DNA of 64,000 nt from Methylobacterium sp. (GCA_002928875.1 PERO01000018.1:1-64000), one strand, 5' to 3'; positions 17,272-26,722 are shown, counted from the first letter of the stretch. Notes: generated by a model from the letters alone, not told the origin. A program made the numbers and translations.

Positions 17272-17589
17272 ATGGCGCGCCGCCCGAAACGCATCGGCAT
17301 CGGGCACAATGGCGGGCCGCCAATCAAGGAAAAACCCCATGTGCCGCCCTGGGGGCGCGGCGGCATCGGCACGTTCTTCTTCTGGAAGAAGGCGCACAAG
17401 GCGGCCTGGCGCCCGGCCTCGACCGATATCCTGCTCTCCCGGCAGGCCAAGGCGGAGGCCCTGGGGCTGACTTACGAGGAATACACCCTCGAAATCCTCG
17501 AGCGCGGCATCTACCTGCAGGCGGAAGATGCCGAGACGATCGCCGCCATCAAGGCGAAGCGGAAGGGCCGGCCGAAGCGGCATCTCTGA
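17272..17589 (+). CDS. Small basic protein with N-terminal GHNGGPP motif
   Basis: The ATG at 17272 lies one base after the acetyltransferase stop and opens 105 codons. The N-terminus MARRPKRIGIGHNGGPPIKE contains the GHNGGPP motif that I know from many uncharacterised rhizobial and phage-associated proteins. The C-terminus (KAKRKGRPKRHL) is strongly basic. The middle resembles a short helical domain (YEEYTLEILERG). It may bind nucleic acid; this is inferred from charge only. Confidence 0.7.
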   Translation: MARRPKRIGIGHNGGPPIKEKPHVPPWGRGGIGTFFFWKKAHKAAWRPASTDILLSRQAKAEALGLTYEEYTLEILERGIYLQAEDAETIAAIKAKRKGRPKRHL

Positions 17590-17660
17590 ACGGCTCCGCT
17601 TGCCGCAATGCGCGCCTTCTGCTATTGCCCCACGCAATTCGTCGGACCTCCACAGGTTCT

Positions 17661-17698
17661 GGCGGTTTTGTCGTTTTTTCGAAAGCGACGAGGCCGCC
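17661..17698 (+). promoter_or_regulatory. Two-tier hairpin in the rpsA 5' leader
   Basis: GTCGTTTT (17670-17677) pairs with AAAGCGAC (17682-17689) around a TTCG tetraloop. Outside it GGCGG (17661-17665) pairs with CCGCC (17694-17698). The structure lies in the 289-base gene-free stretch before rpsA. It could be part of a leader that mediates autogenous control by S1, or a terminator of the upstream genes followed by no T-tract. I see no other gene in 17590-17878. Confidence 0.4.
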
Positions 17699-17878
17699 GG
17701 CTTCGCGACGAGGACACCAGACATTCCGCCGGACGGTTCGCGACTTTCGCACTGGTCGCCCGCTCGGGCTTCATCGCTAAACCGGCGATGGCCGTCCGAC
17801 CCTGGAATGGAGCGCAGCGACGAAGCACCAGTGCCCGCGCCGGAGGCCGCAATGCGGCAGGCGCATTCCGGAGATTCT

Positions 17879-19573
17879 ATGTCCACCACGCAAATGAACC
17901 CGTCCCGCGAGGATTTCGCGGCCCTTCTCGCCGAAAGCTTCGAGAAGGCGGATACCGCTGAAGGCACCGTCATCAATGGTCGCGTCGTCGCGATCGAGAA
18001 GGACGTCGCGGTGATCGATATCGGCCTCAAGACCGAAGGCCGTGTCGCGCTGAAGGAATTCGCAGGCCCCAACAAGGACTTCGTCCTGAAGATCGGTGAC
18101 CGCGTCGAGGTCTATCTCGAGCGCGTCGAGAACGCGATGGGCGAGGCCGTCATCAGCCGTGACAAGGCCCGCCGCGAGGAGAGCTGGGTGCGCCTCGAGA
18201 AGGCGTTCGAGGCCAAGGAAAAGGTCACGGGCTCGATCTTCAACCAGGTCAAGGGCGGCTACACCGTCGATCTCGACGGCGCCGTGGCGTTCCTGCCGCG
18301 CTCGCAGGTGGATATCCGTCCGATCCGCGATGTCGGCCCGCTGATGGGCGTTCCGCAGCCCTTCGAGATCCTGAAGATGGATCGCCGCCGCGGCAACATC
18401 GTCGTGTCGCGCCGCACCGTCCTCGAAGAGACCCGCGCCGGCCAGCGCCAGGAGCTTGTCTCGAACCTCGAGGAAGGCCAGATCATCGACGGCGTGGTGA
18501 AGAACATCACCGATTACGGCGCCTTCGTGGATCTCGGCGGCATCGATGGCCTGCTGCACGTCACGGATATCGCCTGGCGTCGCGTGAACCATCCGTCGGA
18601 AGTCCTGGCGGTTGGCCAGACCGTGAAGGTCAAGATCGTCAAGATCAACCAGGAAACCCACCGCATCTCGCTCGGCATGAAGCAGCTCCAGGGCAACCCC
18701 TGGGAGGGTATCGAGGCCAAGTATCCGATCCAGGGCAAGTTCACGGGTCGCGTCACGAACATCACCGATTACGGCGCGTTCGTGGAACTCGAGCCGGGCA
18801 TCGAAGGCCTGATCCACGTCTCCGAGATGAGCTGGACCAAGAAGAACGTCCATCCGGGCAAGCTGCTTTCCACCTCGCAGGAAGTGGAAGTGCAGGTTCT
18901 CGAGGTCGACCCCGTGAAGCGCCGTATCTCGCTTGGCCTCAAGCAGACGCTCGCCAACCCGTGGGAAGCCTTCGTGGACAAGCATCCGGTCGGCAGCCTT
19001 GTCGAGGGCGAGGTGAAGAACAAGACCGAGTTCGGCCTGTTCATCGGCCTCGATGGCGACGTCGACGGCATGGTGCATCTGTCGGATCTCGACTGGAACC
19101 GTCCGGGCGAGCAGGTCATCGAGGAATACAAGAAGGGCGACTATGTGCGCGCCGTCGTCCTCGACGTGGACACCGACAAGGAGCGCATCTCGCTCGGCAT
19201 CAAGCAGGTCGGCTCGGACCCGTTCGCGGGCGCCGGCGACGCGATCCGCAAGGGCGCTGTCGTGACATGCGAAGTGCTGGACGTGAAGGATGGCGGCCTC
19301 GATGTGAAGATCTCGGGTTCGGACATCACCACCTTCATCAAGCGCTCGGAACTCGCGCGTGACCGTGGCGACCAGCGCCCGGACCGCTTCGCGGCTGGCG
19401 AGAAGTTCGATGCCCGCGTGGTGCTCTTCGACAAGAAGACCCGCAAGATCCAGGTCTCGGTGAAGGCTCTCGAAGTCGCCGAGGAGAAGGAAGCGATGGC
19501 GCAGTATGGTTCGGCCGATTCCGGCGCGACCCTCGGCGACATCCTCGGCGCGGCCCTCAAGAAGGGCAAGTGA
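17879..19573 (+). CDS. rpsA: 30S ribosomal protein S1
   Basis: The 564-residue protein is made of six S1 RNA-binding repeats; repeats with NITDYGAFV followed by GLLHVTD or GLIHVSE are plain around residues 205-240 and 290-325. S1 brings mRNA to the ribosome, especially mRNAs with weak Shine-Dalgarno sequences. The start is the ATG at 17879 behind GGAG (17870-17873), giving the standard length for the family; the frame is open upstream but not coding. A strong intrinsic terminator follows. The usual partner cmk is about 3 kb upstream. Confidence 0.97.
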   Translation: MSTTQMNPSREDFAALLAESFEKADTAEGTVINGRVVAIEKDVAVIDIGLKTEGRVALKEFAGPNKDFVLKIGDRVEVYLERVENAMGEAVISRDKARREESWVRLEKAFEAKEKVTGSIFNQVKGGYTVDLDGAVAFLPRSQVDIRPIRDVGPLMGVPQPFEILKMDRRRGNIVVSRRTVLEETRAGQRQELVSNLEEGQIIDGVVKNITDYGAFVDLGGIDGLLHVTDIAWRRVNHPSEVLAVGQTVKVKIVKINQETHRISLGMKQLQGNPWEGIEAKYPIQGKFTGRVTNITDYGAFVELEPGIEGLIHVSEMSWTKKNVHPGKLLSTSQEVEVQVLEVDPVKRRISLGLKQTLANPWEAFVDKHPVGSLVEGEVKNKTEFGLFIGLDGDVDGMVHLSDLDWNRPGEQVIEEYKKGDYVRAVVLDVDTDKERISLGIKQVGSDPFAGAGDAIRKGAVVTCEVLDVKDGGLDVKISGSDITTFIKRSELARDRGDQRPDRFAAGEKFDARVVLFDKKTRKIQVSVKALEVAEEKEAMAQYGSADSGATLGDILGAALKKGK

Positions 19574-19582
19574 GCGCAAGCC
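19562..19582 (+). repeat. Copy 1 of a 21-base direct repeat (end of rpsA)
   Basis: These 21 bases cover the last codons of rpsA (GGCAAGTGA with flanks) and the first bases after the stop. An identical copy lies at 21848-21868, after the first chemoreceptor gene and again just before a terminator-like hairpin. Confidence 0.85.
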
Positions 19583-19615
19583 ACCACGCGACATTCGCGA
19601 AACGATCGACGGAAA

Positions 19616-19638
19616 GGGCGCTTCGGCGCCCTTTTTTT
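19616..19638 (+). terminator. Intrinsic terminator of rpsA
   Basis: GGGCGC, a TTCG tetraloop and GCGCCC form a stable hairpin followed by seven T residues (19632-19638), 43 bases after the rpsA stop. Confidence 0.92.
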
Positions 19639-19790
19639 GTTTCGCAACCCCAAGTAGTTTTCACATTTTTGTCACCCCAATGTCATGTCTATCATTATTC
19701 AAATTTTAATTTCTGATGTTGAAAAACGGCTCGTGCGAATCTGAAGGAAAAACAAACAGTTATTCGGCAAACAGCAGGCGGGGGCTGGAC

Positions 19791-21776
19791 GTGTCAAAGC
19801 GTGCAATCGACATTCGATCTGTTTTCAGAATTGTGTTTGGATTTGTAATTTTACTGAATGTCACGGCCTTTTCTGGAATTTATATTTCTTATAACACTGT
19901 ATCTCAGTCAACAATATTGCTGGAGCGATCGATCGGTGCCGGCAAGGCCGGCGGCGAATACCTCACCTTGCTCGATCGCCTGGTGATTGGTCTGGTTTCG
20001 GCGCAGTGGGATCACGAGCATTCCTTCGAACGGGCGCTCGGCGAGCAATTCCGGCAGCTCGAGGCGGCTGCATCGGCGGTCGAGGTCAGTGGCGGGCTGG
20101 CCGAAGGCGTGCTGGCTGCCCGGACTGCTGAGCTCCGGCGCACGGCCGAAAGCGCGTTGATTGCCCGTTGGAACCTCAGCGACATGGCGGAAATCTTCGT
20201 GCCTTCGCTGCTCGAATTCGACCGGATGACCCGGAAGCTGGCGCAGGATGCCGCGCCTGCCGGAGACGCCGTGCGCGCGCCGCTCGAACGCGTGGCGCAG
20301 GAGGCCGAGACCATCCTCGCCGAGGCCCGCGAGGCCATACGCATCGGCGATCTCGCGCAGCTCGATCGCGTCCGTGCGCGGCTGACGGACTTCTCCGACC
20401 ATATGGACGAACTGGAACGGGCCCTGAAGGGGGCAGGCGTGGCCACCCGCGCCATGTTCCGCGGCACGGATGGCCCGCGCTCGCGCCTCTACCAGATCGT
20501 GATGCAAACCATCGCCTCACGCGAGCGGGCCAACGCGGCCTGGCTGGATTTCGATCGCCTTCAGCGCGAGATGCGTGACGTGGCGTCGCGGCTGCGTGAC
20601 GAGGCGCATGCGCATTCGCGCGACATGGCCCGCTCGTCACGCCATCTCGCCCTCGTCATCGCAGCCATGCTCGGGCTGGCTGCCGCGCTGATCCTCGCCG
20701 GCGCCGCACTGACCGGGCGCTGGCTGACGGCGCATCTCGTGCGACCGCTTGACGCACTCGGCCAGACCATGCGCCGTCTCGCCTCGGGCGATCTCGAAGC
20801 GGCCTCCGGTTCCCGGTCGCGGTTCGCGGTGGTCAATTCGATGGCGGCCAATGTCGAGGTCTTCCGCGATTCGATGCGGCGTCGGCAGGAGCTCGAAGCC
20901 CAGCGCCAGCAGGAGGAGGCCTCGACCACCGAGCGGCGCCTGCAACTCGAGCGGGCCGTGGCGGATTTCAACGCGATGTCGCGCGAGCGGCTCGCGGCCA
21001 CTCTGCAGGCCGTGGAGCGGATCGAAACCCGGGCCGCCCGGCTCGCCGACGTGGCCGGCAACATCAAGCGTCGCTCCGACGTCGCCCGCGAGATGACAAC
21101 GGACGTGCATGCCAGCATCGGGCATGTCGCGCAGGATGTCGGACAACTCTCGAGCGCCGCCGACCGGATCGCGCGCAACGGGGAGGAAGGGGCCCGCATG
21201 ACAGATCGGGTCTCGGAGCAGACCCAATCCGCCCGCCGCGCCGTGGAGGGTGTGACCAGCGCCTTCACATCGATCATTTCCGTGGTCGATCTGATCCAGT
21301 CGATCGCGGTGAAAACCAACCTCCTCGCGCTCAACGCCACGATCGAGGCGGCGCGCGCCGGGGCTGCAGGGCGCGGCTTCGCGGTCGTGGCCGGCGAGGT
21401 GAAGGAACTCGCGACGCAAACCAGCCAGGCGACGCGGGTGATCGCGCAGGAGATCGAAACCGTTCGCGGCACCGTGGGCGAGAGCCTCGATTCGATCCTG
21501 CGCGTCTCGGCGACGATGAGCGAACTCGAGGCCTGCAACCGGGCCATCGCCGGCGAGGTCGTCGGGCAAAGCGCAGCGACGTCGCGGATCGAAAAACAGG
21601 TTGGCGCTGCCGCCCGGCAATCCGATGACGTCTTGCGGGAGGTCAGCGACCTTGCCGAAGCGGTCAGCGAGGCCTCGGCCACGGCGCAGGAGCTGGCACA
21701 GGCGGCGCGCGCCGTCGAGGACCAGTCCCGCCAGCTGCATCAGGCCGTGGAGATGGCCGCCTCGTCGGCAGCCTGA
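19791..21776 (+). CDS. Methyl-accepting chemotaxis protein
   Basis: The transmembrane receptor has one N-terminal membrane helix ([17 protein letters not shown]) and a periplasmic four-helix-type sensor domain. A second helix is rich in Leu and Ala, followed by a HAMP domain ([19 protein letters not shown]) and the conserved signalling hairpin ([17 protein letters not shown]). GTG at 19791 behind GCGGGGG is preferred; an ATG at 19716 without a Shine-Dalgarno would add 25 low-complexity residues. The 5' part and upstream DNA are strikingly AT-rich compared with the neighbours. The C-terminus lacks the NWETF-type CheR tether. The ligand is unknown. The adjacent gene encodes a related sensor. 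Confidence 0.88.
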   Translation: MSKRAIDIRSVFRIVFGFVILLNVTAFSGIYISYNTVSQSTILLERSIGAGKAGGEYLTLLDRLVIGLVSAQWDHEHSFERALGEQFRQLEAAASAVEVSGGLAEGVLAARTAELRRTAESALIARWNLSDMAEIFVPSLLEFDRMTRKLAQDAAPAGDAVRAPLERVAQEAETILAEAREAIRIGDLAQLDRVRARLTDFSDHMDELERALKGAGVATRAMFRGTDGPRSRLYQIVMQTIASRERANAAWLDFDRLQREMRDVASRLRDEAHAHSRDMARSSRHLALVIAAMLGLAAALILAGAALTGRWLTAHLVRPLDALGQTMRRLASGDLEAASGSRSRFAVVNSMAANVEVFRDSMRRRQELEAQRQQEEASTTERRLQLERAVADFNAMSRERLAATLQAVERIETRAARLADVAGNIKRRSDVAREMTTDVHASIGHVAQDVGQLSSAADRIARNGEEGARMTDRVSEQTQSARRAVEGVTSAFTSIISVVDLIQSIAVKTNLLALNATIEAARAGAAGRGFAVVAGEVKELATQTSQATRVIAQEIETVRGTVGESLDSILRVSATMSELEACNRAIAGEVVGQSAATSRIEKQVGAAARQSDDVLREVSDLAEAVSEASATAQELAQAARAVEDQSRQLHQAVEMAASSAA

Positions 21777-21847
21777 GCTTCCACCGCCCGGGGGCGGGGA
21801 AAGGCTGGCGAGGCTTGCCGCCAAGCCCATCAACACGGGCCCGTAGC

Positions 21848-21868
21848 AAGGGCAAGTGAGCGCAAGCC
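21848..21868 (+). repeat. Copy 2 of the 21-base rpsA-tail repeat
   Basis: Identical to 19562-19582, including the GGCAAGTGA that ends rpsA. Here it is outside any gene, 71 bases after the chemoreceptor stop. A GTCGATC stretch and a GC-rich TTCG hairpin follow, as after rpsA. It looks like a relic of a tandem duplication that carried the end of rpsA with it. Confidence 0.85.
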
Positions 21869-21885
21869 TTCCGGCCCGGTCGATC

Positions 21886-21910
21886 AGGGGCGCCTTCGGG
21901 CGCCCCTTGT
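21886..21910 (+). terminator. Terminator-like hairpin after the chemoreceptor gene
   Basis: AGGGGCGCC (21886-21894), TTCG, and GGCGCCCCT (21899-21907) form a nine-pair hairpin. The T-tract is weak (TGTTGTG), so termination may be partial. Layout and sequence resemble the rpsA terminator. The rest of 21777-22032 holds nothing else that I can support. Confidence 0.65.
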
Positions 21911-22032
21911 TGTGCCGCGATGCAACAGGTTGGGGGCAAACGGAAAAACCGGGTTGGTTGTCCGGCTGAATTTAGGACTTTCTTCGGGAAGCTCGGGACA
22001 GGTTGCGGCAAGACCTTCAACTCCGGCTGGCT

Positions 22033-23247
22033 ATGACCTCCCTCACTCGCCCTGCACAACCGCTCGTGTCTGTTCGACGGCTTTACAAGCGATTTCTCGC
22101 CGTTTTTCTTGTCGGCAGCATCCTGCTTGTCGCCGGCATCGCTCATCTCACGCGCGAAACCTACCGGAGTTTTGCCTCGATCGGCCCGCAGCTCGCGCGG
22201 CTCGAAGCCGCTTCACAATATGTTGATCGCCTGCAGCAGATCCGCATCACGGTCGCGGCGGCGCGCCTCCGGCCCGATCTCGCGGCGCGGCAGGATTTCG
22301 ACGGCGTGCTCGAGGGGTCCTTCAAGGATATCCGCCATTTTGCCGATCAGCTCGCCAGGATCGATGCCGAAGCCGGGCAGACCTTCCAGCGGTATGTCGA
22401 CGAACTCGATTACGTGGCGAAGGCTTCGCTGAGTTCGGGGTGGCGCCTGCTCGAATCGCGCGAATTGCTGTTCCCGTTCATCAACGAGATGACCGCGCAT
22501 GGCGTCTCGCTGGCCGACCAGATCGAGCGGCTCGACGGCCCCGCCCTGCGGCAATGGCCCGAGGCGATTCGCGGCATGGCCGGCAAGGCGGGCCAGTTGG
22601 CGGGGCAGGCCGCCCTGACCGGCGAACCCGACCGGCTGGACATCGCCAAGCAGGCGCTGACCGCTTTCGGCACGGCGCTGGAGGAGGCAGAAACCGCGGT
22701 CGAAGCCGCTGGCCTCCCCGCGCACACGCTCTTTCGCCATGCCGACCGTCCGCGCAGCCGCCTCTACCGGGTGGTGATGCAGTATCATGCATCGGCCATC
22801 GGCTATCGCGAGGCCGAAACGCAGTTCATCGCGATCCAGAACGAGGCGCTGGCGCTGGCGCGGCTGCAGCGCGCTTCCGCCCATGAGGCGGTGAATGCGG
22901 CCCGCTCGGCGGCCGCGACGGATGCGATGCTCGTCAAGATCGCGCTGGTTCTCGGTCTGGGCTGGATCATGGTGGCGCTGATCGTCGCCTGGCGCTGGGT
23001 CACGCGTGAGTTCATCCGTCCGATGGAACGGCTGGCTTCCCTGATGCGCGAGATCGCGGCGGGCGATTACTGGGCGGAGCGCCGGGTTTCGGCGCGGAAC
23101 GATATCGTGCATTCCATGGTCGAAAGCGTCGAAACCTTCCGCCATCTCCTGCGGCGCAAGGAGGCGTGGCAGCACGACCGGAGCGTCGACCGCGCCGCTT
23201 CGGCCAAGCCGGACCGGCCCACCCCGCTCGCTACCGCCGCCGAGTGA
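22033..23247 (+). CDS. Chemoreceptor-like sensor (TM - periplasmic - TM - HAMP) without a signalling domain
   Basis: The 404-residue protein has an N-terminal membrane helix (FLAVFLVGSILLVAGIAHL), about 260 periplasmic residues, a second helix (VKIALVLGLGWIMVALIVAW) and a HAMP domain (FIRPMERLASLMREIAAGD). It then stops about 55 residues later, with no methyl-accepting, kinase or cyclase domain. A segment before the second helix (RHADRPRSRLYRVVMQY) matches the preceding receptor ([17 protein letters not shown]), so the two are paralogues. ATG at 22033 is chosen; a TTG at 22003 is the alternative. It may act by pairing with the full-length receptor or be a decayed copy. Confidence 0.8.
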   Translation: MTSLTRPAQPLVSVRRLYKRFLAVFLVGSILLVAGIAHLTRETYRSFASIGPQLARLEAASQYVDRLQQIRITVAAARLRPDLAARQDFDGVLEGSFKDIRHFADQLARIDAEAGQTFQRYVDELDYVAKASLSSGWRLLESRELLFPFINEMTAHGVSLADQIERLDGPALRQWPEAIRGMAGKAGQLAGQAALTGEPDRLDIAKQALTAFGTALEEAETAVEAAGLPAHTLFRHADRPRSRLYRVVMQYHASAIGYREAETQFIAIQNEALALARLQRASAHEAVNAARSAAATDAMLVKIALVLGLGWIMVALIVAWRWVTREFIRPMERLASLMREIAAGDYWAERRVSARNDIVHSMVESVETFRHLLRRKEAWQHDRSVDRAASAKPDRPTPLATAAE

Positions 23248-23319
23248 GCCCGCGACATCCTTGTGCGTCGTCATGCGGAGCGGGCTGACGGCGCTCCGCC
23301 TGCCGCCTATAACGGCGGG

Positions 23320-26298
23320 ATGAGCACCGCACTTCCGCCCAAGAAGCCGGGTCCCGGCGATCACGTCATCCTTGTCGATGGCTCCTCCTTCGTCTTCCGG
23401 GCCTATTTCCAGTCGATCCGGCAGGACCAGCGCTACAATTACCGCTCGGATCGCCTGCCGACGGGCGCGGTGCGCATCTTCGCGACCAAGCTCTTCCAGT
23501 TCGTGCGCGAGGGCGCGCGGGGCAAGAAGGCGACGCATCTCGCGATGATCTTCGACAAGAGCGAGGACAGTTTCCGCAAAGCCCTCTACCCCGCCTACAA
23601 GGCGAACCGCTCCGAGCCGCCGGACGAACTCGTGCCGCAATTCCCGCTGATGCGCGCCGTGGTGCGCGCCTTCGGCTACGAGCCGGTGGAGATGGCGAAA
23701 TACGAGGCGGATGACCTGATCGCGACCTATGCCACCGAGGCGGCCGCGGCGGGCGCGGACGTCACCATCGTCTCGGCCGACAAGGACCTGATGCAGCTCA
23801 TCGGTCCGGGCATCACCCTCTACGATCCCGCCTCCGGCGAGCGCGAGGAAAGGCTGATCGGCGAGGCGGAAGTGCTCGATTATTTCGGCGTGAAGCCCGA
23901 CAAGGTGGTGGAGGTGCAGGCGCTCGCGGGCGATTCCACCGACAACATCCCCGGCGCGCCGGGCATCGGCGTGAAGACGGCCGCTTCCCTGCTTGCGGAA
24001 TATGGCGATCTCGAAACGCTGCTCGCGCGCGCCTCCGAGATCAAGCAGCCGAAACGCCGCGAAACGCTGACCGACCCTGACGTCGTCGCGAAGGTACGCA
24101 TCTCGAAGACGCTGGTGACGCTCGTGCGCGACGTGCCGGTGGAATGCCCGCTCGAACGCCTCGTCGCGCATCCGCTCGATGCGCCGAAGGCGGTGGCCTT
24201 CCTCAAGGCCATGGAATTTACGACGCTGACGAAACGCGTCGCGGAGATTTCAGGCGTCGATTTCGATTCCATCCCGCCCGATCCGGCCTATGCCGCCGCG
24301 GGCAAGGGCGGGGCGGTACCGCCTGCACCGGTCACCGATGCGACGAGCGCCGCGCCCGCCGCTTCCACTCCCTCCGCGTCCGTGCCCGCGGTGGATGCGC
24401 TGACACCGGCGAGCCTGGTCGCCGCGCGCCTCGCCCGATTGCGTGCGATGCCGGTGAGGCCGGAGAGCTTTCCCGCCGTCACCGATCTCGCGACGCTGCA
24501 GGCCTTTCTCGCCGAGGCGCAGGAGAAGGGCGTGCTCTCCTTCGATACGGAGACATCCGCGCTCGATCCCATGCAGGCCGATCTCGTCGGCGTGTCGCTA
24601 GCCGTCGCGCCGGGGCGGGCGATCTATGTGCCGCTCCAGCATCGCTCCGGCGAGGGTCTGTTCGATGCCGGGCTCGTGCCGGGGCAGATCGCGCTGGATC
24701 AGGCGCTCGCCGTGCTGAAACCGGTGCTCGAAGACCCCGCGACGCTGAAAATCGGCCAGAACCTCAAATACGACCTGCTGGTGATGCGCCGGCACGGCGT
24801 CGACATCACACCGATCGACGACACGATGCTGATCTCCTACGCGCTCGATGTCGGGCGCGGCAGCCATGGCATGGATGAACTCTCCATGCGCCATCTCGGC
24901 CACCAGCCGATCAGCTTCGGCGAGGTCGCGGGCAAGGGGAAGGCGATGGTGACCTTCGATCGCGTGCCGATCGATCGCGCCACGGCCTATGCGGCGGAAG
25001 ATGCCGATGTGACGCTCCGGCTCTGGCTCGCGCTGAAGCCGCGCCTCGCGGCGGAAGGCCTCGCGACCGTCTATGAAACGCTCGAGCGCGGCATGCCGGA
25101 TTGCCTCGCGAAGATGGAGCGGCGCGGCATCGCCATCGACCGGCAGATCCTCTCGCGCCTCTCGGGCGAATTCGCGCAGGGCATGGCCAGGCTCGAGGCG
25201 GAAATCCACGAGATGGCGGGCGAGAACTTCAATCTCGGTTCTCCGAAGCAACTGGGCGATATCCTTTTCGGCAAGATGGGCCTGCCCGGCGGGCGCAAGA
25301 CCGCGACCGGCGCCTGGTCCACCGGGGCCGATGTGTTGGAAGATCTCGCCGATCAGGGGCATGCCCTGCCGGAGAAGCTCTTGGAATGGCGGCAGCTCCA
25401 AAAGCTGAAATCCACCTATACCGATGCGCTGCCCGGCTTCGTCCACCCGCAAACGGGCCGCGTGCACACCTCCTATGCGCTGGCCTCCACCTCCACGGGG
25501 CGGCTGTCGTCGAACGAGCCGAACCTGCAGAACATCCCCGTGCGCAACGAGATGGGCCGGAAGATCCGCCAGGCCTTCATCGCGCCGCCGGGCCGCCTGC
25601 TGATCTCGGCGGATTATTCCCAGATCGAGTTGCGGCTCCTCGCGCATATCGCGGAGATCCCGCAGCTCACGAGGGCCTTCGCGGAGGGCGTGGACATCCA
25701 CGCGATGACGGCGTCGGAAATGTTCGGCGTGCCCATCGCCGAGATGACGAGCGAGGTGCGCCGGCGCGCGAAGGCCATCAATTTCGGCATCATCTACGGC
25801 ATTTCGGCGTTTGGCCTCGCGAAGCAGCTCGGCATCGGCCGGGAGGAGGCGGGCGCCTATATCCGGAAGTATTTCGAGCGCTTCCCCGGCATCCGCGACT
25901 ACATGGAGGAGACGAAGCGCAAGGTGAAGGCGGAAGGCTTCGTGGAAACGATTTTCGGCCGCAAATGCTTCTTCCCGAACATCGACACGAAGAACCCGAG
26001 CGAGCGCGCCTTCCTCGAACGCGCGGCGATCAATGCGCCGATCCAGGGCTCGGCGGCGGATATCATCCGTCGCGCGATGCTGCGCATGGATGCGGCGCTC
26101 GCGGCCGCGCAATCAACGGCCGAGATGCTGTTGCAGGTGCATGACGAGCTGATCTTCGAAGCGCCGGAGGGGGCGGTGGCCGCGTCCATCCCCATCATCA
26201 CGCGAGTGATGGAGGACGCGCCTTTGCCGATCCTCGATCTCAAGGTGCCGCTGCAGGTCGATGCCCGCGCCGCCAAGAACTGGGACGAGGCGCATTGA
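23320..26298 (+). CDS. polA: DNA polymerase I
   Basis: The 992-residue protein fills gaps and removes RNA primers. It has an N-terminal 5'-3' exonuclease (about residues 1-300) and a 3'-5' proofreading domain with intact D409 and E411 (FDTETS). The polymerase domain has motif A SADYSQIELR (D765), motif B RRRAKAINFGIIYG and motif C QVHDELIFE (D942). A Pro/Ala-rich linker joins the two exonuclease domains. The ATG at 23320 gives the usual N-terminus; a GTG at 23263 would add 19 residues. All catalytic acids are present, so both nuclease activities are probably retained. Confidence 0.96.
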   Translation: MSTALPPKKPGPGDHVILVDGSSFVFRAYFQSIRQDQRYNYRSDRLPTGAVRIFATKLFQFVREGARGKKATHLAMIFDKSEDSFRKALYPAYKANRSEPPDELVPQFPLMRAVVRAFGYEPVEMAKYEADDLIATYATEAAAAGADVTIVSADKDLMQLIGPGITLYDPASGEREERLIGEAEVLDYFGVKPDKVVEVQALAGDSTDNIPGAPGIGVKTAASLLAEYGDLETLLARASEIKQPKRRETLTDPDVVAKVRISKTLVTLVRDVPVECPLERLVAHPLDAPKAVAFLKAMEFTTLTKRVAEISGVDFDSIPPDPAYAAAGKGGAVPPAPVTDATSAAPAASTPSASVPAVDALTPASLVAARLARLRAMPVRPESFPAVTDLATLQAFLAEAQEKGVLSFDTETSALDPMQADLVGVSLAVAPGRAIYVPLQHRSGEGLFDAGLVPGQIALDQALAVLKPVLEDPATLKIGQNLKYDLLVMRRHGVDITPIDDTMLISYALDVGRGSHGMDELSMRHLGHQPISFGEVAGKGKAMVTFDRVPIDRATAYAAEDADVTLRLWLALKPRLAAEGLATVYETLERGMPDCLAKMERRGIAIDRQILSRLSGEFAQGMARLEAEIHEMAGENFNLGSPKQLGDILFGKMGLPGGRKTATGAWSTGADVLEDLADQGHALPEKLLEWRQLQKLKSTYTDALPGFVHPQTGRVHTSYALASTSTGRLSSNEPNLQNIPVRNEMGRKIRQAFIAPPGRLLISADYSQIELRLLAHIAEIPQLTRAFAEGVDIHAMTASEMFGVPIAEMTSEVRRRAKAINFGIIYGISAFGLAKQLGIGREEAGAYIRKYFERFPGIRDYMEETKRKVKAEGFVETIFGRKCFFPNIDTKNPSERAFLERAAINAPIQGSAADIIRRAMLRMDAALAAAQSTAEMLLQVHDELIFEAPEGAVAASIPIITRVMEDAPLPILDLKVPLQVDARAAKNWDEAH

Positions 26299-26319
26299 GG
26301 GCTCTGGGGCGGGGCAGGA

Positions 26320-26514
26320 TTACTTCTGCAGCGCCTTGATGAGTTCCTTGTGCCGGCGCTCCTGATTGTCGTTGTTCACGACCATCACCGCCCAGATCGC
26401 CGCGGGGAGCCAGCCGATCAGCGTGATCTGCAGGATGAGGCAGATGATCCCCTGAAAGATGCGCCCGCGCAGCATCAGGGCGAGCCAGGGAAGCAGAATG
26501 GCGACGGCGATCAA
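26320..26514 (-). CDS. YqaE/Pmp3-like small membrane protein
   Basis: The 64-residue protein has two closely spaced hydrophobic helices (AVAILLPWLALML and CLILQITLIGWLPAAIWAVMVV) with a short loop and a charged C-terminal tail. This matches the Pmp3/YqaE proteolipid pattern, a family linked to membrane potential and stress. The start is a TTG behind a good GGGAG; no ATG is available in frame. It is convergent with polA and may be missed by annotation because of the TTG start. Confidence 0.7.
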   Translation of the reverse strand: MIAVAILLPWLALMLRGRIFQGIICLILQITLIGWLPAAIWAVMVVNNDNQERRHKELIKALQK

Positions 26515-26722
26515 GCGGATCTCCCGGGCGATCAGGCGAGCGATGCCCTGAAGATAAGGTCGTCGCCGGCATGTTCAAGCGCGTTCACGGGGCCTGCGCG
26601 CCGATGGATCCGTGGCACGGCATCCGGCCAGATCGGATGCCGACTGCGACCCGGCTCCGGATGGCCCGGCTTTGCGAAACCGCTCTTGTGGCGTGTGAGG
26701 TCCGGGGCTAGGCTTGACGGTG

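Noticed and set aside
17777-19594. 605-codon leftward open frame opposite rpsA
   Set aside because: It is an antisense shadow of the S1 repeats and has no start signal or family motif.
24598-26112. 504-codon leftward open frame inside polA
   Set aside because: The composition is that of an antisense shadow, and polA motifs are intact on the opposite strand.
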